The notes: generated by a model not told the origin, from the sequence alone. A DNA stretch of 64,000 nucleotides from Micromonospora sp. WMMD812 (GCF_027497215.1 NZ_CP114904.1:310001-374000), one strand, 5' to 3'. Counted from the first letter of the stretch, positions 31,837 through 40,515 are shown. Made by a program: numbers and translations.

Positions 31837-32595
31837 ATGAGTCCGGACCCGCGTCGGTTGGACGGTAGAACAGCACTGGTCACGGGCGCGTACGGGGGTA
31901 TCGGCGCGGCAACGGCCCGCCGGCTCGCCGCCGAGGGCGCCCGGGTCGCGCTGCTCGACGTCCGCGACTGCACCCCGTTGGCCGAGGAGGTGACCGCCGC
32001 CGGTGGCCGGGCACTGTCCGTAGTGGCCGACGTGTCCGACGAGGCGGCCTGGGCGGCTGCGGTGGCCGAGGTGCGCGCCGGGCTCGGCCCGGTGGACATC
32101 CTGGTCAGCAACGCCTACGCGGTGGAGGTGGCGCCGGCGCACCGGACCACCCGGGCGTCCTGGGACCACCAGCTCGGGGTGAGCCTCACCGGGGCGTTCC
32201 TCGGCGTCCGGGCCTGCCTGGACGACCTGGTCGCCCGGTCCGGCGCCGTGGTGCTGGTGTCGTCGGTGCACGCCCTGGTCGGGCTTCCCGGCCGGCCGGC
32301 GTACGCCGCGGCCAAGGGCGCGCTCGTCGCGCTCGGCCGCCAACTGGCCGTCGAGTACGGGCCGGCGGTGCGGGTCAACAGCGTGCTGCCCGGCCCGATC
32401 CTGACCGGCGCCTGGGACGGCATCGGCGAGGAGGACCGGCTCCGCAGCGTCGCGGAGACGGTCGCCAAGCGGTTCGGCACACCGGAGGAGGTGGCCGCCG
32501 TGGTGGCGTTCCTCGCCTCGCCGGACGCCGCGTACGTCACCGGCACCAGCCTGGTGGTGGACGGCGGTTGGACCGCGGTGAAAGCCTCAGCCTGA
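31837..32595 (+). CDS. Short-chain dehydrogenase, probable D-galactose 1-dehydrogenase
   Basis: The 252-residue classical SDR has TALVTGAYGGIGAATA at the N-terminus, SNAYAVEV (NNAG region), the catalytic Ser in VLVSSVHALVG, Y-x3-K in PAYAAAKGALVALG, and a C-terminal YVTGTSLVVDGGWT. The family oxidises many alcohols and sugars. Because every other step of the De Ley-Doudoroff galactose route is in the locus and no other dehydrogenase is present, it is the best candidate for oxidising galactose to galactonolactone. ATG 31837 is used; GTG/TTG codons just upstream are alternatives. Confidence 0.83.
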   Translation: MSPDPRRLDGRTALVTGAYGGIGAATARRLAAEGARVALLDVRDCTPLAEEVTAAGGRALSVVADVSDEAAWAAAVAEVRAGLGPVDILVSNAYAVEVAPAHRTTRASWDHQLGVSLTGAFLGVRACLDDLVARSGAVVLVSSVHALVGLPGRPAYAAAKGALVALGRQLAVEYGPAVRVNSVLPGPILTGAWDGIGEEDRLRSVAETVAKRFGTPEEVAAVVAFLASPDAAYVTGTSLVVDGGWTAVKASA

Positions 32596-32632
32596 GAGAT
32601 CGAGACCGACGAGCGAGAAGGCACGAAGAGAC

Positions 32633-33349
32633 TTGGCACAGTACGCAGGCCGCGGCGTCCACGGACAGACCGTCGAGGTGATCGCCCGCCGCATCCTCAG
32701 CGGGGAGATCGCCGAGGGCGCCACCCTGAACCTCGCCGCCCTGCAGGAGGAGCTGGACGTCAGCCTCACCGCGCTGCGGGAGGCGCTGAAGGTCCTCACC
32801 GCCAAGGGCATCGTCGACGCGCGGCAGAAGCGCGGCACGTTCGTCCGCCCGCGGGCGGACTGGAACCTGCTCGACGGCGACGTGATCCGCTGGCAGTTCG
32901 CCGACGGCACCGATCCGATGCTGCTGGACAAGCTCCAGGAGGTCCGCGCGATCATCGAGCCCGCCGCGGCGCGGCTGGCCGCCGCCCGAGCCGCCGTGGA
33001 CGATCTCGCCGTGCTCGACGCGGCGCTGGCCGACATGGCGGGCGCGCACGCCGACCCGGCCGCCGCGGTCGCGGCCGACCTCGCGTTCCACCGCGCGCTG
33101 CTCGCCGCCACCCACAACGAGCTGCTGGTCCGGATGGAGGTGGTGATGGAGACCGGCCTCGCTGAGCGCGACCGGCTGGTGCACGGCCACGGCGACGGCC
33201 ACGACGACCCGGTGCCGAGCCACCGGGCGGTGGTCGACGCGATCCGGGCGGGCGACGAGGGCGCGGCCGAGACGGCGATGCGCGAACTGCTGGCGAAGGC
33301 GGTACGGGACGTGGAGAAGGTCCGCGAACAGCGGGGTGGCAACCGGTGA
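32633..33349 (+). CDS. GntR/FadR-family transcriptional regulator
   Basis: The 238-residue regulator has an N-terminal winged helix (VIARRILSGEIAEGATLNLA, LTALREALKVLTAKGIVDAR) and an FCD effector domain rich in helices with the metal-binding pattern DLAFHRALL ... SHRAVVDAI. It resembles DgoR-type regulators of galactonate metabolism. It starts at TTG 32633, 37 bp after the SDR gene, and ends inside dispersed repeat R3. It probably represses the locus until a galactonate-type intermediate binds. Confidence 0.87.
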   Translation: MAQYAGRGVHGQTVEVIARRILSGEIAEGATLNLAALQEELDVSLTALREALKVLTAKGIVDARQKRGTFVRPRADWNLLDGDVIRWQFADGTDPMLLDKLQEVRAIIEPAAARLAAARAAVDDLAVLDAALADMAGAHADPAAAVAADLAFHRALLAATHNELLVRMEVVMETGLAERDRLVHGHGDGHDDPVPSHRAVVDAIRAGDEGAAETAMRELLAKAVRDVEKVREQRGGNR

Positions 33350-33389
33350 GCGCGAGGAGTGAGCTTGCGAGCCCCGCAGTCGCGAACGA
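33346..33389 (+). repeat. Dispersed 44-bp repeat, copy R3
   Basis: Begins GTGAGCGCGAGGAGTGAGC, continues TTGCGAGCCCCGCAGTCG, ends CGAACGA. It is the best-formed copy in the window. Bases 2-4 are the stop codon of the GntR gene. It fills the gap before the dehydratase gene, ending 12 bp before its start. Confidence 0.87.
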
Positions 33390-33401
33390 GAGGTTCCACC
33401 G

Positions 33402-34547
33402 GTGAAGATCGAGCGGATCGAGACCTTCCTGGTCCCGCCGCGGTGGCTGTTCTGCCGGGTCGAGACCGACACCGGGCTGGTCGGCTGGGGCGAACCGGTG
33501 GTGGAGGGGCGCGCCGAGGTCGTCCGCGCCGCGGTCGAGGTGCTCGCCGAGTACCTCGTCGGCGAGGATCCGCTCCGCGTCGAGCAGCACTGGCAGGTGC
33601 TCACCAAGGGTGGGTTCTACCGGGGCGGGCCGGTGCTCTCCAGCGCCGTGGCCGGTCTGGACCAGGCGCTGTGGGACATCGCCGGCCAGGCGTACGGGGT
33701 GCCGGTGCACGCCCTGCTCGGCGGTCCGGTGCGGGACCGGGTCCGGATCTACTCCTGGATCGGCGGGGACGAGCCCGGCGAGATCGCCGACGCCGCTGAG
33801 GCGCAGGTCGCCGCGGGGCTGACCGGGCTGAAGATGAACGCCTGCGGCCGGCTCTCGCCGATCCCCACGCCGGCCGAGATCGACGCGGTCGTCGGCCGGG
33901 TCGCCGCGGCCAGGGCCGTGCTCGGCGACGACCGGGACATCGCGCTCGACTTCCACGGTCGGGCCGGGCTCGCCGCGGTCCGCCGCATCCTGCCCGAGTT
34001 GGCCCCGCTGCGGCCGTTCTTCGTGGAGGAACCGGTCCTGCCGGACCAGGCCCACCACCTGCGTGACGTCGTCGCCGCCTCGCCCGTGCCGGTGGCCACC
34101 GGGGAACGTCTCTACGGGCGGTCGGAGTTCCTCGCCCCGCTGCAGGCCGGGGTGGCGGTGGTCCAGCCGGACCTGTCACACGCCGGGGGCATCTCCGAGG
34201 TGCGGCGCATCGCGGCGCTCGCCGAGACGTACGGCGCGCTGCTCGCCCCGCACTGCCCGCTCGGCCCGATCGCCCTCGCGGCCAGCCTCCAGGTGGCCTT
34301 CGCGACGCCGAACTTCCTGATCCAGGAACAGAGCATCGGCATCCACTACAACGAGGACTCCGAGTTGCTGGACTACGTGGTCGACACGGAGCCGTTCCGG
34401 TTCGTCGACGGCCACATCGTCCGGTTCGACGGGCCCGGCCTCGGGATCAGCGTCGACGAGGCCGCCGTACGCAAGGCCGCGAAGAGCCCGCACGCCTGGC
34501 GCAACCCGGTCTGGCGGCACCCCGACGGCTCGTTCGCCGAATGGTGA
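33402..34547 (+). CDS. dgoD: D-galactonate dehydratase (enolase superfamily)
   Basis: The 381-residue mandelate-racemase-type enzyme dehydrates D-galactonate to 2-keto-3-deoxygalactonate. It has IERIETFLVPPRWLFCRVET, RGGPVLSSAVAGLDQALWDIAG, metal/catalytic DFHGR (Asp and His on one strand), FFVEEPV, ATGERLYGR and the general-base His in APHCPLGP. This is the DgoD spacing. GTG start behind GAGAGG. The flanking lactonase, kinase and aldolase genes confirm the pathway. Gluconate or another aldonate remains a possible substrate. Confidence 0.92.
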   Translation: MKIERIETFLVPPRWLFCRVETDTGLVGWGEPVVEGRAEVVRAAVEVLAEYLVGEDPLRVEQHWQVLTKGGFYRGGPVLSSAVAGLDQALWDIAGQAYGVPVHALLGGPVRDRVRIYSWIGGDEPGEIADAAEAQVAAGLTGLKMNACGRLSPIPTPAEIDAVVGRVAAARAVLGDDRDIALDFHGRAGLAAVRRILPELAPLRPFFVEEPVLPDQAHHLRDVVAASPVPVATGERLYGRSEFLAPLQAGVAVVQPDLSHAGGISEVRRIAALAETYGALLAPHCPLGPIALAASLQVAFATPNFLIQEQSIGIHYNEDSELLDYVVDTEPFRFVDGHIVRFDGPGLGISVDEAAVRKAAKSPHAWRNPVWRHPDGSFAEW

Positions 34548-35488
34548 CCCCCGCCGGTCCCGGTCCGGACCGCGCCGTCGCCGGTGCGGCGCCGGCCACC
34601 CGATCCGCGCCGGCGGACGAGTCCCGCGGCGCCGACGACGCGCACGGCGCCGAGCGGCCGGTGCCGCTGCGGGTCGCCGCCGACCCCGCGCTCGGCGGGC
34701 GCTGGACCAGCCTCGCCGGCGGCGGCCGGGAGTGGCTCTGGCGGGGCCCGGAGCCCGGCCGGGCCGACGTCCGACCGGACGCGGCGTTCGTGGACGCCGG
34801 GGGGCTGGAGGAGTGCCTCCCGACCGTGCGGGGCCGCCCCGACCACGGCGAGGTCTGGTCGCGGCCATGGCGTGGGGCCGGCTCGGGTGTCGCTGTCATC
34901 GAGCGTCCGGAGTTCACCCTCACCCGCCGGCTGCGCGACGGCTCCGGCGTGGTGACCGCCGACTACCGGCTCGCCGCCGATCCGGGCTACCGCTTCGTGT
35001 GGGCCGCCCACGCCCTGCTCGACCTCTCACCGGCGGCCCGGCTCGAGGCCCCGGCCGGAACCCCGACCCGGCTCCACCCGGAGGCCGCCGTGCTACTGCC
35101 GCCCGGCGCGTGGCCCACCGGCCGGCCCTGGCTGACCGGCGACTGGCCCGCTCCCGCCGGTCTGGCACTGGACGCGCTCGGCCCCGACGACGGCACCGCC
35201 GTCGGCGCGGTCCTGGTGGACTGCCCCCGGGTCCGGGTGGTGGACGGGCCGGACGTGCTGACACTCGAACTGGAGTGCGCCGGCCAGCCCGTGGCCACCG
35301 CCCTCTGGCGCAACCTGCGCGGCTGGCCCGAGCCCCGCCCGTACCGCAGCGTCGGGGTGGAGCCGATGCTCGGCGCCGCGTTCGGCCTGGCCGACGCCGG
35401 TCCGGCGGACGCGGCGGTGGTGCCCTCCACCGGAGAGGTCGCCTGGCGGCTGACCGTCTCCGCCCACCGAACCGAAGGACATCGATGA
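34541..35488 (+). CDS. Aldose-1-epimerase-like (galactose mutarotase fold) protein
   Basis: The 315-residue protein looks like a galactose-mutarotase-like beta-sandwich: LGGRWTSLAGGGREWLWRGP, GGLEECLPTVRG, FVWAAHALLDLSP and the C-terminal YRSVGVEPMLGAAFG. Mutarotases interconvert anomers of galactose. The first roughly 40 residues are Ala/Pro-rich and probably disordered. The ATG at 34541 overlaps the dehydratase stop (GTG 34544 alternative), and its end overlaps the aldolase start (ATGA). It may supply the correct galactose anomer to the dehydrogenase. Confidence 0.8.
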   Translation: MVTPAGPGPDRAVAGAAPATRSAPADESRGADDAHGAERPVPLRVAADPALGGRWTSLAGGGREWLWRGPEPGRADVRPDAAFVDAGGLEECLPTVRGRPDHGEVWSRPWRGAGSGVAVIERPEFTLTRRLRDGSGVVTADYRLAADPGYRFVWAAHALLDLSPAARLEAPAGTPTRLHPEAAVLLPPGAWPTGRPWLTGDWPAPAGLALDALGPDDGTAVGAVLVDCPRVRVVDGPDVLTLELECAGQPVATALWRNLRGWPEPRPYRSVGVEPMLGAAFGLADAGPADAAVVPSTGEVAWRLTVSAHRTEGHR

Positions 35489-36105
35489 ACCTGACCGACG
35501 CCCTGCGTACCCATCGGCTGCTCGCCATCGTGCGCGGCCCGGACCCGGAGGCGGCGCTGGCCGCGGTGCTCACCCTGGCTGACAGCGGGGTCGCGCTGAT
35601 CGAGGTGTCGCTGACCGGCGCGGACGCCCTCGGCACGCTGCGCCGGGCCCGGGCCGCGCTCGGGGCGGACTTCGCCCTCGGCGCGGGCACCGTGCTCACC
35701 GTCGAGGACGCCCGGGCGGCCGCCGAGGCGGGCGCGACCTTCCTGGTCACCCCGGCCCTCGCCGACAGTCTGGACGAGGCGGCCCGGCTCGGGCTGCCGG
35801 TGCTGGCCGGCGCCCTGACCCCGACCGAGGTCGTCCGCGCGCGGGCCGCCGGCGCCGCCGCGGTCAAGCTCTTCCCAGCGTCGCTCGGCGGCCCGGACTA
35901 CCTCGGCGCGTTGCGCGACCCGTTCCCCGACACGCCGTTCGTGCCGGTCGGCGGGGTGGACGCCGAGGGCGCGCGGCGCTACCTGGACCGTGGGGCGATC
36001 GCCGTCGGCGTCGGGTCGCCGCTGCTCGGTGACTCGGTCCGGGGCGGCGACCCGGCCGCCCTGCGCGAGCGGGCGGCCGCCTTCCTGTCGGCGGTCCGGC
36101 AGTGA
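35485..36105 (+). CDS. dgoA: KDPG/KDPGal-type aldolase
   Basis: The 206-residue class I aldolase splits 2-keto-3-deoxy-6-phospho-galactonate (or -gluconate) to pyruvate and glyceraldehyde 3-phosphate. Glu40 in ALIEVSLT and the Schiff-base Lys128 in AAAVKLFPAS are both present, with GAGTVLTVEDA between them. ATG 35485 overlaps the previous stop (ATGA). Its stop overlaps the kinase start (GTGA). The three genes are tightly coupled. Confidence 0.92.
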   Translation: MNLTDALRTHRLLAIVRGPDPEAALAAVLTLADSGVALIEVSLTGADALGTLRRARAALGADFALGAGTVLTVEDARAAAEAGATFLVTPALADSLDEAARLGLPVLAGALTPTEVVRARAAGAAAVKLFPASLGGPDYLGALRDPFPDTPFVPVGGVDAEGARRYLDRGAIAVGVGSPLLGDSVRGGDPAALRERAAAFLSAVRQ

Positions 36106-37154
36106 CCGACGCGCCGACCGGCGGGCTTCCGCGCGGCGGTGCCCCCGCCGCCGACGCGCCGACCCGCGGGCTTCCGCGCGGCGCCGCGCCGGCCGCCGAC
36201 CCGCCCGTCGGCCCGGCGCCCATCGACGTGCTCACTCTCGGCGAGACGATGGCCGCCTTCCGGACCACCGGCGCGCTGCGGCTCGGTGGCACCGCCGGCG
36301 TCTCGATCGCCGGTGCCGAGTCCACCGTGGCCATCGGGCTGGCCCGGCTCGGTCACCGGGCCGGCTGGATCGGCGTCACCGGGGCCGACGAGCCGGGCGC
36401 GCTGGTCCGCCGGACCCTGCGCGCCGAGGGCGTCGACCTGACCTGGTCGCGGGTGGAGCCGGGGGCGCCCACCGGGCTGATCCTGTTCGAGCCCCGGGTC
36501 GCCGACCTCAACCGGGTCACCTACTACCGGGCCGGCTCGGCCGGCTCCCGGCTGGCCCCGGCCGACGTGATCCGGGCGTTCGACGCGGTGTCGCCCCGGG
36601 TGCTGCACGTCACCGGCATCACCTGCGCACTCGGCGCCGGCCCGTACGCCGCCGTGCGCGTGGCCGTGGAGCGGGCCCACGCCGCCGGTGCGACGGTCTG
36701 CCTCGACGTCAACCACCGCAGCCGGCTCTGGTCGGTGGCCGAGGCCGCCGAGGCGCTGCGTCCGCTGCTGCCCGCGGTCGACGTGGTGGTCGCCTCCGAC
36801 GACGAACTGCCCGTGCTCACCGACGCCGACGACCCGGTCGCCGCACTGCGCGCCGCCGGCGTGGACGAGGTGGTGGTCAAGCGCGGGGGCGACGGGGCGA
36901 CCAGCCACCACGAGGGCGGCACCCTGCACCGGCCGGCCCGCCGGGTGCCGGTGGTCGAGACGATCGGGGCCGGCGACGCCTTCGTCGCCGGGTGGCTCTC
37001 CGCGCTGCTCGACGGCGCGGACGCGGCCGGGCGGCTGGACCGGGCGGTGACCACCGCCGCCTTCACCGTCGCCACCCGGGGCGACTGGGAGGGCCTGCCC
37101 GACCGGGCCGAGCTGCCCCTGCTCGACCACGAGCCAGGCACCGCGCTGCGCTGA
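36102..37154 (+). CDS. PfkB-family sugar kinase, probable 2-keto-3-deoxygalactonate kinase
   Basis: The 350-residue ribokinase-family enzyme has the LTLGETMAAFR opening, GGTAGVSIAGAESTVAIGLARLG, and the C-terminal PfkB signature ETIGAGDAFVAGWL with the catalytic Asp. It should phosphorylate 2-keto-3-deoxygalactonate for the aldolase. Canonical DgoK is of another fold, so this is a non-homologous replacement. The first 32 residues are a tandem duplication of about 15 residues (DAPTxGLPRG.APAA) and precede the true domain start near residue 41. GTG start in a GTGA overlap. Confidence 0.88.
   Translation: MTDAPTGGLPRGGAPAADAPTRGLPRGAAPAADPPVGPAPIDVLTLGETMAAFRTTGALRLGGTAGVSIAGAESTVAIGLARLGHRAGWIGVTGADEPGALVRRTLRAEGVDLTWSRVEPGAPTGLILFEPRVADLNRVTYYRAGSAGSRLAPADVIRAFDAVSPRVLHVTGITCALGAGPYAAVRVAVERAHAAGATVCLDVNHRSRLWSVAEAAEALRPLLPAVDVVVASDDELPVLTDADDPVAALRAAGVDEVVVKRGGDGATSHHEGGTLHRPARRVPVVETIGAGDAFVAGWLSALLDGADAAGRLDRAVTTAAFTVATRGDWEGLPDRAELPLLDHEPGTALR
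36108..36197 (+). repeat. Tandem 2 x 45-bp in-frame repeat in the kinase gene
   Basis: Units 36108-36152 and 36153-36197 begin GACGCGCCGACC and share GGGCTTCCGCGCGGC. They encode two near-identical 15-residue segments in front of the PfkB domain. The lengths are exact multiples of three, so reading frame is kept whatever the copy number. Confidence 0.85.
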
Positions 37155-37168
37155 CCCCAGGAGGAGAG

Positions 37169-38044
37169 ATGGAGCTGACCGACCCGACGCCGTGGAGCGC
37201 GGACCGCCTGGAGTTGGGCGAGGGCGCCCGCTGGGTGGACGAGCGCCTCGTCCTGGTCGACCTGCTCGCCGGCCGGCTGCTGGCCACCGGCGGTGACGGT
37301 CCCGGTCCACTGGACGAGCTGGGCCGGCTGGACGTGCCGCTCGGCGCGGTGGCGCCGGTCGCGGGGCGGCCGGGGGAGTGGCTCGTCGCCGCCAGCACCG
37401 GGGTCGCCCGACTCGGCGGGGACGGCGCGTACCGGCCGGTCGCCGACCTGGAGGGCGGCCGGCCGGAGCCGGCCCGGATGAACGACGCGGTGGCCGACCC
37501 GCACGGCCGATTCTGGGCCGGCAGCATGACGTACGCCGGGGTGCCCGGGGGCGGCTCGCTCTACCGGATGGATCCGGGCGCCGCTCCGGTCGCCGTGGTG
37601 ACCGGGCTGACCATCGCCAACGGCCCGGCGTTCGACGGCGCCGGCACCACCATGTACCTGGCCGACACCCCGCGCGGGCACGTCGACCGGTTCACCGTGG
37701 ACGCCCGCACTGGCGAGCTGAGCGGCCGGGAGCCGTTCCTGCGCCTGCGCCCGGCGGTGGACGGCGCTCCGGACGGGATGACCGTGGACGCGACCGACCA
37801 CCTCTGGGTGGCGCTCTGGGGTGGCTCCGCGGTGCGCCGCTACCGGCCGGACGGCACGCTCGACCGGGAGATCCCGCTGCCGGCGGTCCAGCCGACCAGC
37901 GTCTGCCTGGGCGGCCCGGGCCTGCGCCGGCTCTTCGTGACGACTGCCGCGTACGGGCTGGCCGACCCCGGGCCGCTCGACGGCGCGCTGCTCGCGCTGG
38001 ACGTGCCGGTCCCCGGGCGTCCCGCCGCGCCGGTCCCGGCGTGA
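37169..38044 (+). CDS. SMP-30/gluconolaconase-family lactonase
   Basis: The 291-residue beta-propeller lactonase hydrolyses aldonolactones with a divalent metal. Ligands are visible: Glu18 in LGEGARWVD, the Asn in RMNDAVADPHGRFWAGSM and TIANGPAFD, and the Asp in APDGMTVDATDHLWVALWGG. ATG 37169 follows GGAGGAG; the long frame upstream of it is a shadow. It provides the galactonolactone-to-galactonate step between the SDR and the dehydratase. It ends the catabolic operon. Confidence 0.9.
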   Translation: MELTDPTPWSADRLELGEGARWVDERLVLVDLLAGRLLATGGDGPGPLDELGRLDVPLGAVAPVAGRPGEWLVAASTGVARLGGDGAYRPVADLEGGRPEPARMNDAVADPHGRFWAGSMTYAGVPGGGSLYRMDPGAAPVAVVTGLTIANGPAFDGAGTTMYLADTPRGHVDRFTVDARTGELSGREPFLRLRPAVDGAPDGMTVDATDHLWVALWGGSAVRRYRPDGTLDREIPLPAVQPTSVCLGGPGLRRLFVTTAAYGLADPGPLDGALLALDVPVPGRPAAPVPA

Positions 38045-38117
38045 GCCGGTGTCCGGGTGACGGGCCGGTGACCCACCACCCAGGCCAGGTGCGCGGGTCG
38101 GCCCGTACGATGCCGGC

Positions 38118-38690
38118 GTGATTCTTCGGGGAGAGATCCGGGCCGACGCGCCACTGGTCGTGCTGGCCGTCGAGGAGGAGGCGGCCCACCTGGACGGCGG
38201 CCTTCCGGTGCTGTTGACCGGCATGGGCAAGGTCAACGCCGCCGCCGCGCTGGCGGAGGTGCTGGCCGTCGGCCCGAAGCCGAGCCTGGTGCTCAACCTC
38301 GGCACCGCCGGGGCGCTGCGTCCGGGCTGGGCGGGCATCCACGAGATCGGCACGGTGCTCCAACACGACCTCGACACCGAGCTGCTGCGCACGCTCACCG
38401 GGCAGACGTACGGCGCGCCGCTGACCCTCGGCACGCAGACCCCGGTGCTGGCCACCGGTGACGCGTTCATCGCCGACGAGGACGCCCGGGCCCGGCTGGC
38501 CCGCCGGGCGGACCTGGTCGACATGGAGGGGTACGCGGTGGCCTGGGCCGCCGCCCGGGCCGGGGTGCCGTGCCGGCTGGTCAAGCGGGTCAGTGACGAG
38601 GCGGGCGAGGGCGCGGACCGGGCCTGGCGGGACGCGGTCGACGACTGCGCGCGGGACCTCGCCGACTGGGTCCGGGCCGAGTTCGGCTGA
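38118..38690 (+). CDS. Nucleoside phosphorylase-superfamily nucleosidase (MTA/SAH type)
   Basis: The 190-residue protein is a short member of the PNP/MTAN family: LLTGMGKVNAAAALAEVL, SLVLNLGTAGALRPGW, LVDMEGYAVAWAA (nucleoside-binding Glu) and RLVKRVSDEAGEGA with the catalytic Asp. It should hydrolyse 5'-methylthioadenosine, S-adenosylhomocysteine or a related nucleoside. A TACGAT -10 (38106-38111) ends 6 bp before the GTG start, so the mRNA is probably leaderless and this gene is separate from the sugar operon. Confidence 0.84.
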   Translation: MILRGEIRADAPLVVLAVEEEAAHLDGGLPVLLTGMGKVNAAAALAEVLAVGPKPSLVLNLGTAGALRPGWAGIHEIGTVLQHDLDTELLRTLTGQTYGAPLTLGTQTPVLATGDAFIADEDARARLARRADLVDMEGYAVAWAAARAGVPCRLVKRVSDEAGEGADRAWRDAVDDCARDLADWVRAEFG

Positions 38691-38696
38691 GCCGTG

Positions 38697-39536
38697 ATGG
38701 GCCGGCTGCTCGCCGTCAGCGACCTGCACGTCGGGTACGCGGAGAACCGCGCGGTCGTCGACGGGCTGCGCCCCGGCTCCGACGAGGACTGGCTGATCGT
38801 GGCCGGCGACGTGGCGGAGCGGTTCGCGGACGTGCGGTCCACCCTGGCCCAGCTGCGCGACCGGTTCGCCACGGTGGTCTGGGCGCCCGGCAACCACGAG
38901 CTGTGGACGCCGCGCGACGACCCGGTCCCGCTGCGCGGCGAGGCGCGCTACCGGGAGCTGGTGGCGATGTGCCGGGAGCTGGGCGTGTGCACTCCCGAGG
39001 ACGACTACCCGGTCTGGTCCGGCCCGGGCGGCCCGGTCACCGTCGCCCCGCTCTTCGTGCTCTACGACTACTCGTTCCGCGCCCCGGGCACGTCGACCAA
39101 GGCGGAGTCGCTGCGCCGGGCGTACGACGTGGGGGTGGTCTGCACCGACGAGATGCTGCTGCACCCCGACCCGTACCCGAGCCGGGACGCGTGGTGCGCC
39201 GCCCGGCTGACGGTGACCGAGCGCCGGCTGGCGGCCGTCGACCCGACCCGCTCCACGGTGCTGGTCAACCACTTCCCGCTGGTCCGCGAGCCGACCGACG
39301 TGCTGCGGTACCCGGAGTTCGCGCAGTGGTGCGGCACCGTGCGGACGGCCGACTGGCACCGGCGCTTCCGGGCCGCGGCGGTGGTCTACGGACACCTGCA
39401 CATCCCGCGCACGACGTGGTACGACGGGGTCCGGTTCGAGGAGGTGTCGCTCGGCTACCCGCGGGAGTGGCGGCGGCGCGGCGCGCCGGCGGTGCCCCGG
39501 GTGATCCTTCCCGCGGCGCCGTCCGGCGGGGCGTGA
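38697..39536 (+). CDS. Calcineurin-like metallophosphoesterase
   Basis: The 279-residue cytosolic phosphoesterase has the full two-metal motif series: AVSDLHVGY, IVAGDVAE, WAPGNHELW, VLVNHFPLV and VYGHLHIP. It follows the nucleosidase by 6 bp (a GTG at 38694 or the ATG at 38697 may be used), so the two are probably co-expressed. Members act on phosphodiesters, nucleotides or phosphoproteins; the substrate is not evident. Confidence 0.88.
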   Translation: MGRLLAVSDLHVGYAENRAVVDGLRPGSDEDWLIVAGDVAERFADVRSTLAQLRDRFATVVWAPGNHELWTPRDDPVPLRGEARYRELVAMCRELGVCTPEDDYPVWSGPGGPVTVAPLFVLYDYSFRAPGTSTKAESLRRAYDVGVVCTDEMLLHPDPYPSRDAWCAARLTVTERRLAAVDPTRSTVLVNHFPLVREPTDVLRYPEFAQWCGTVRTADWHRRFRAAAVVYGHLHIPRTTWYDGVRFEEVSLGYPREWRRRGAPAVPRVILPAAPSGGA

Positions 39537-39628
39537 ACGCGCGGTGTGCCGGCGGGGCTTGAACCCCGTGCCGGACCGGCGGATGCTGAGAAGGACATCG
39601 ACCGCCACCGATTGAATCGGAGGACCGG

Positions 39629-40495
39629 ATGCGCCGTCTCCCGCTCGTCGCCCTCGTCCTGGCCGCGCTCCTGCTCGGCGCCCCCGCGGCCGCCCAGGCC
39701 CACCCCGACGCGGCCGCCCAGGCCCGCCCCCACCCGGCCCGCGCGGCCGCGGTGCTCGCCGAGGTGCACACCGCCGGCACCGCCTGGGGGCTCGACCCGG
39801 CCACCGGCCGGATGACCCTCACCGTCGACGACACCGTGACCGGGCGCGACCTCGCCACGCTGCGCGAGGCCGCCACCCGGGCCGGCGCCGAGCTGCGTCG
39901 CGAGCCCGGACAGCTGCGCACCCTGATCGCCGGCGGGCAGGCCGTCTACGGCGGCGGCGGACGCTGCTCCCTCGGTGCGAACGTCCGCAGCGGCGCCACG
40001 TCCTACTTCGTCACCGCCGGCCACTGCACCAGCCTCGCCGCCACCTGGTACGCCGACAGTGGACAGACCACGGTGCTCGGCACCCGGACCGGCAGCAGCT
40101 TCCCCGGCAACGACTACGGAGTGGTGCGCTACACCGGCACGACCCCTCGCCCCAGCGCGGTCTACACCTACCCGGGCCTGCTCACCATCAACGGCACCGC
40201 CAGCGCGTACGTCGGTCTGGCGGTCTGCCGCAGCGGGTCGACCACCGGCGTGCGCTGCGGCACCGTCACCGGGCTGAACCAGACCGTCAACTACGCCCAG
40301 GGCTCGGTGTCCGGGCTGATCCGCACCAACATCTGCGCCGAGCCGGGCGACAGCGGCGGACCGCTCTACGTCGCCGCCACCGGCCGCATCGTCGGCATCC
40401 TCTCCGGCGGCAGCGGCAACTGCACCAGCGGCGGCACCACCTACTACCAGCCGATCCAGGAGATCCTGGCGGCGTACGGCCTGACCATCCCCTGA
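39629..40495 (+). CDS. Secreted S1-family serine protease (streptogrisin/alpha-lytic-like)
   Basis: The 288-residue preproprotease has a signal peptide ([21 protein letters not shown]...), a short pro-region (about 25-100) and a chymotrypsin-fold catalytic domain. The triad is His132 (VTAGHC), Asp162 (FPGNDYGVV) and Ser242 (EPGDSGGP), with Cys pairs nearby (C113/C133, C200/C210). It is secreted and probably cleaves its own pro-region. The pro-region is shorter than in alpha-lytic protease. It is followed by two hairpins, the second split by an insertion sequence. Confidence 0.92.
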   Translation: MRRLPLVALVLAALLLGAPAAAQAHPDAAAQARPHPARAAAVLAEVHTAGTAWGLDPATGRMTLTVDDTVTGRDLATLREAATRAGAELRREPGQLRTLIAGGQAVYGGGGRCSLGANVRSGATSYFVTAGHCTSLAATWYADSGQTTVLGTRTGSSFPGNDYGVVRYTGTTPRPSAVYTYPGLLTINGTASAYVGLAVCRSGSTTGVRCGTVTGLNQTVNYAQGSVSGLIRTNICAEPGDSGGPLYVAATGRIVGILSGGSGNCTSGGTTYYQPIQEILAAYGLTIP

Positions 40496-40515
40496 CCCGC
40501 GGCCCCGGCCAGCGA

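Noticed and set aside
39540..39625. tRNA-like pieces: a T-arm-like GGGGTTCAAGCCCC on the minus strand and a CCGATTGAATCGG palindrome
   Set aside because: No matching acceptor stem or D-arm could be folded, and the spacing between the pieces does not fit class I or II tRNAs.
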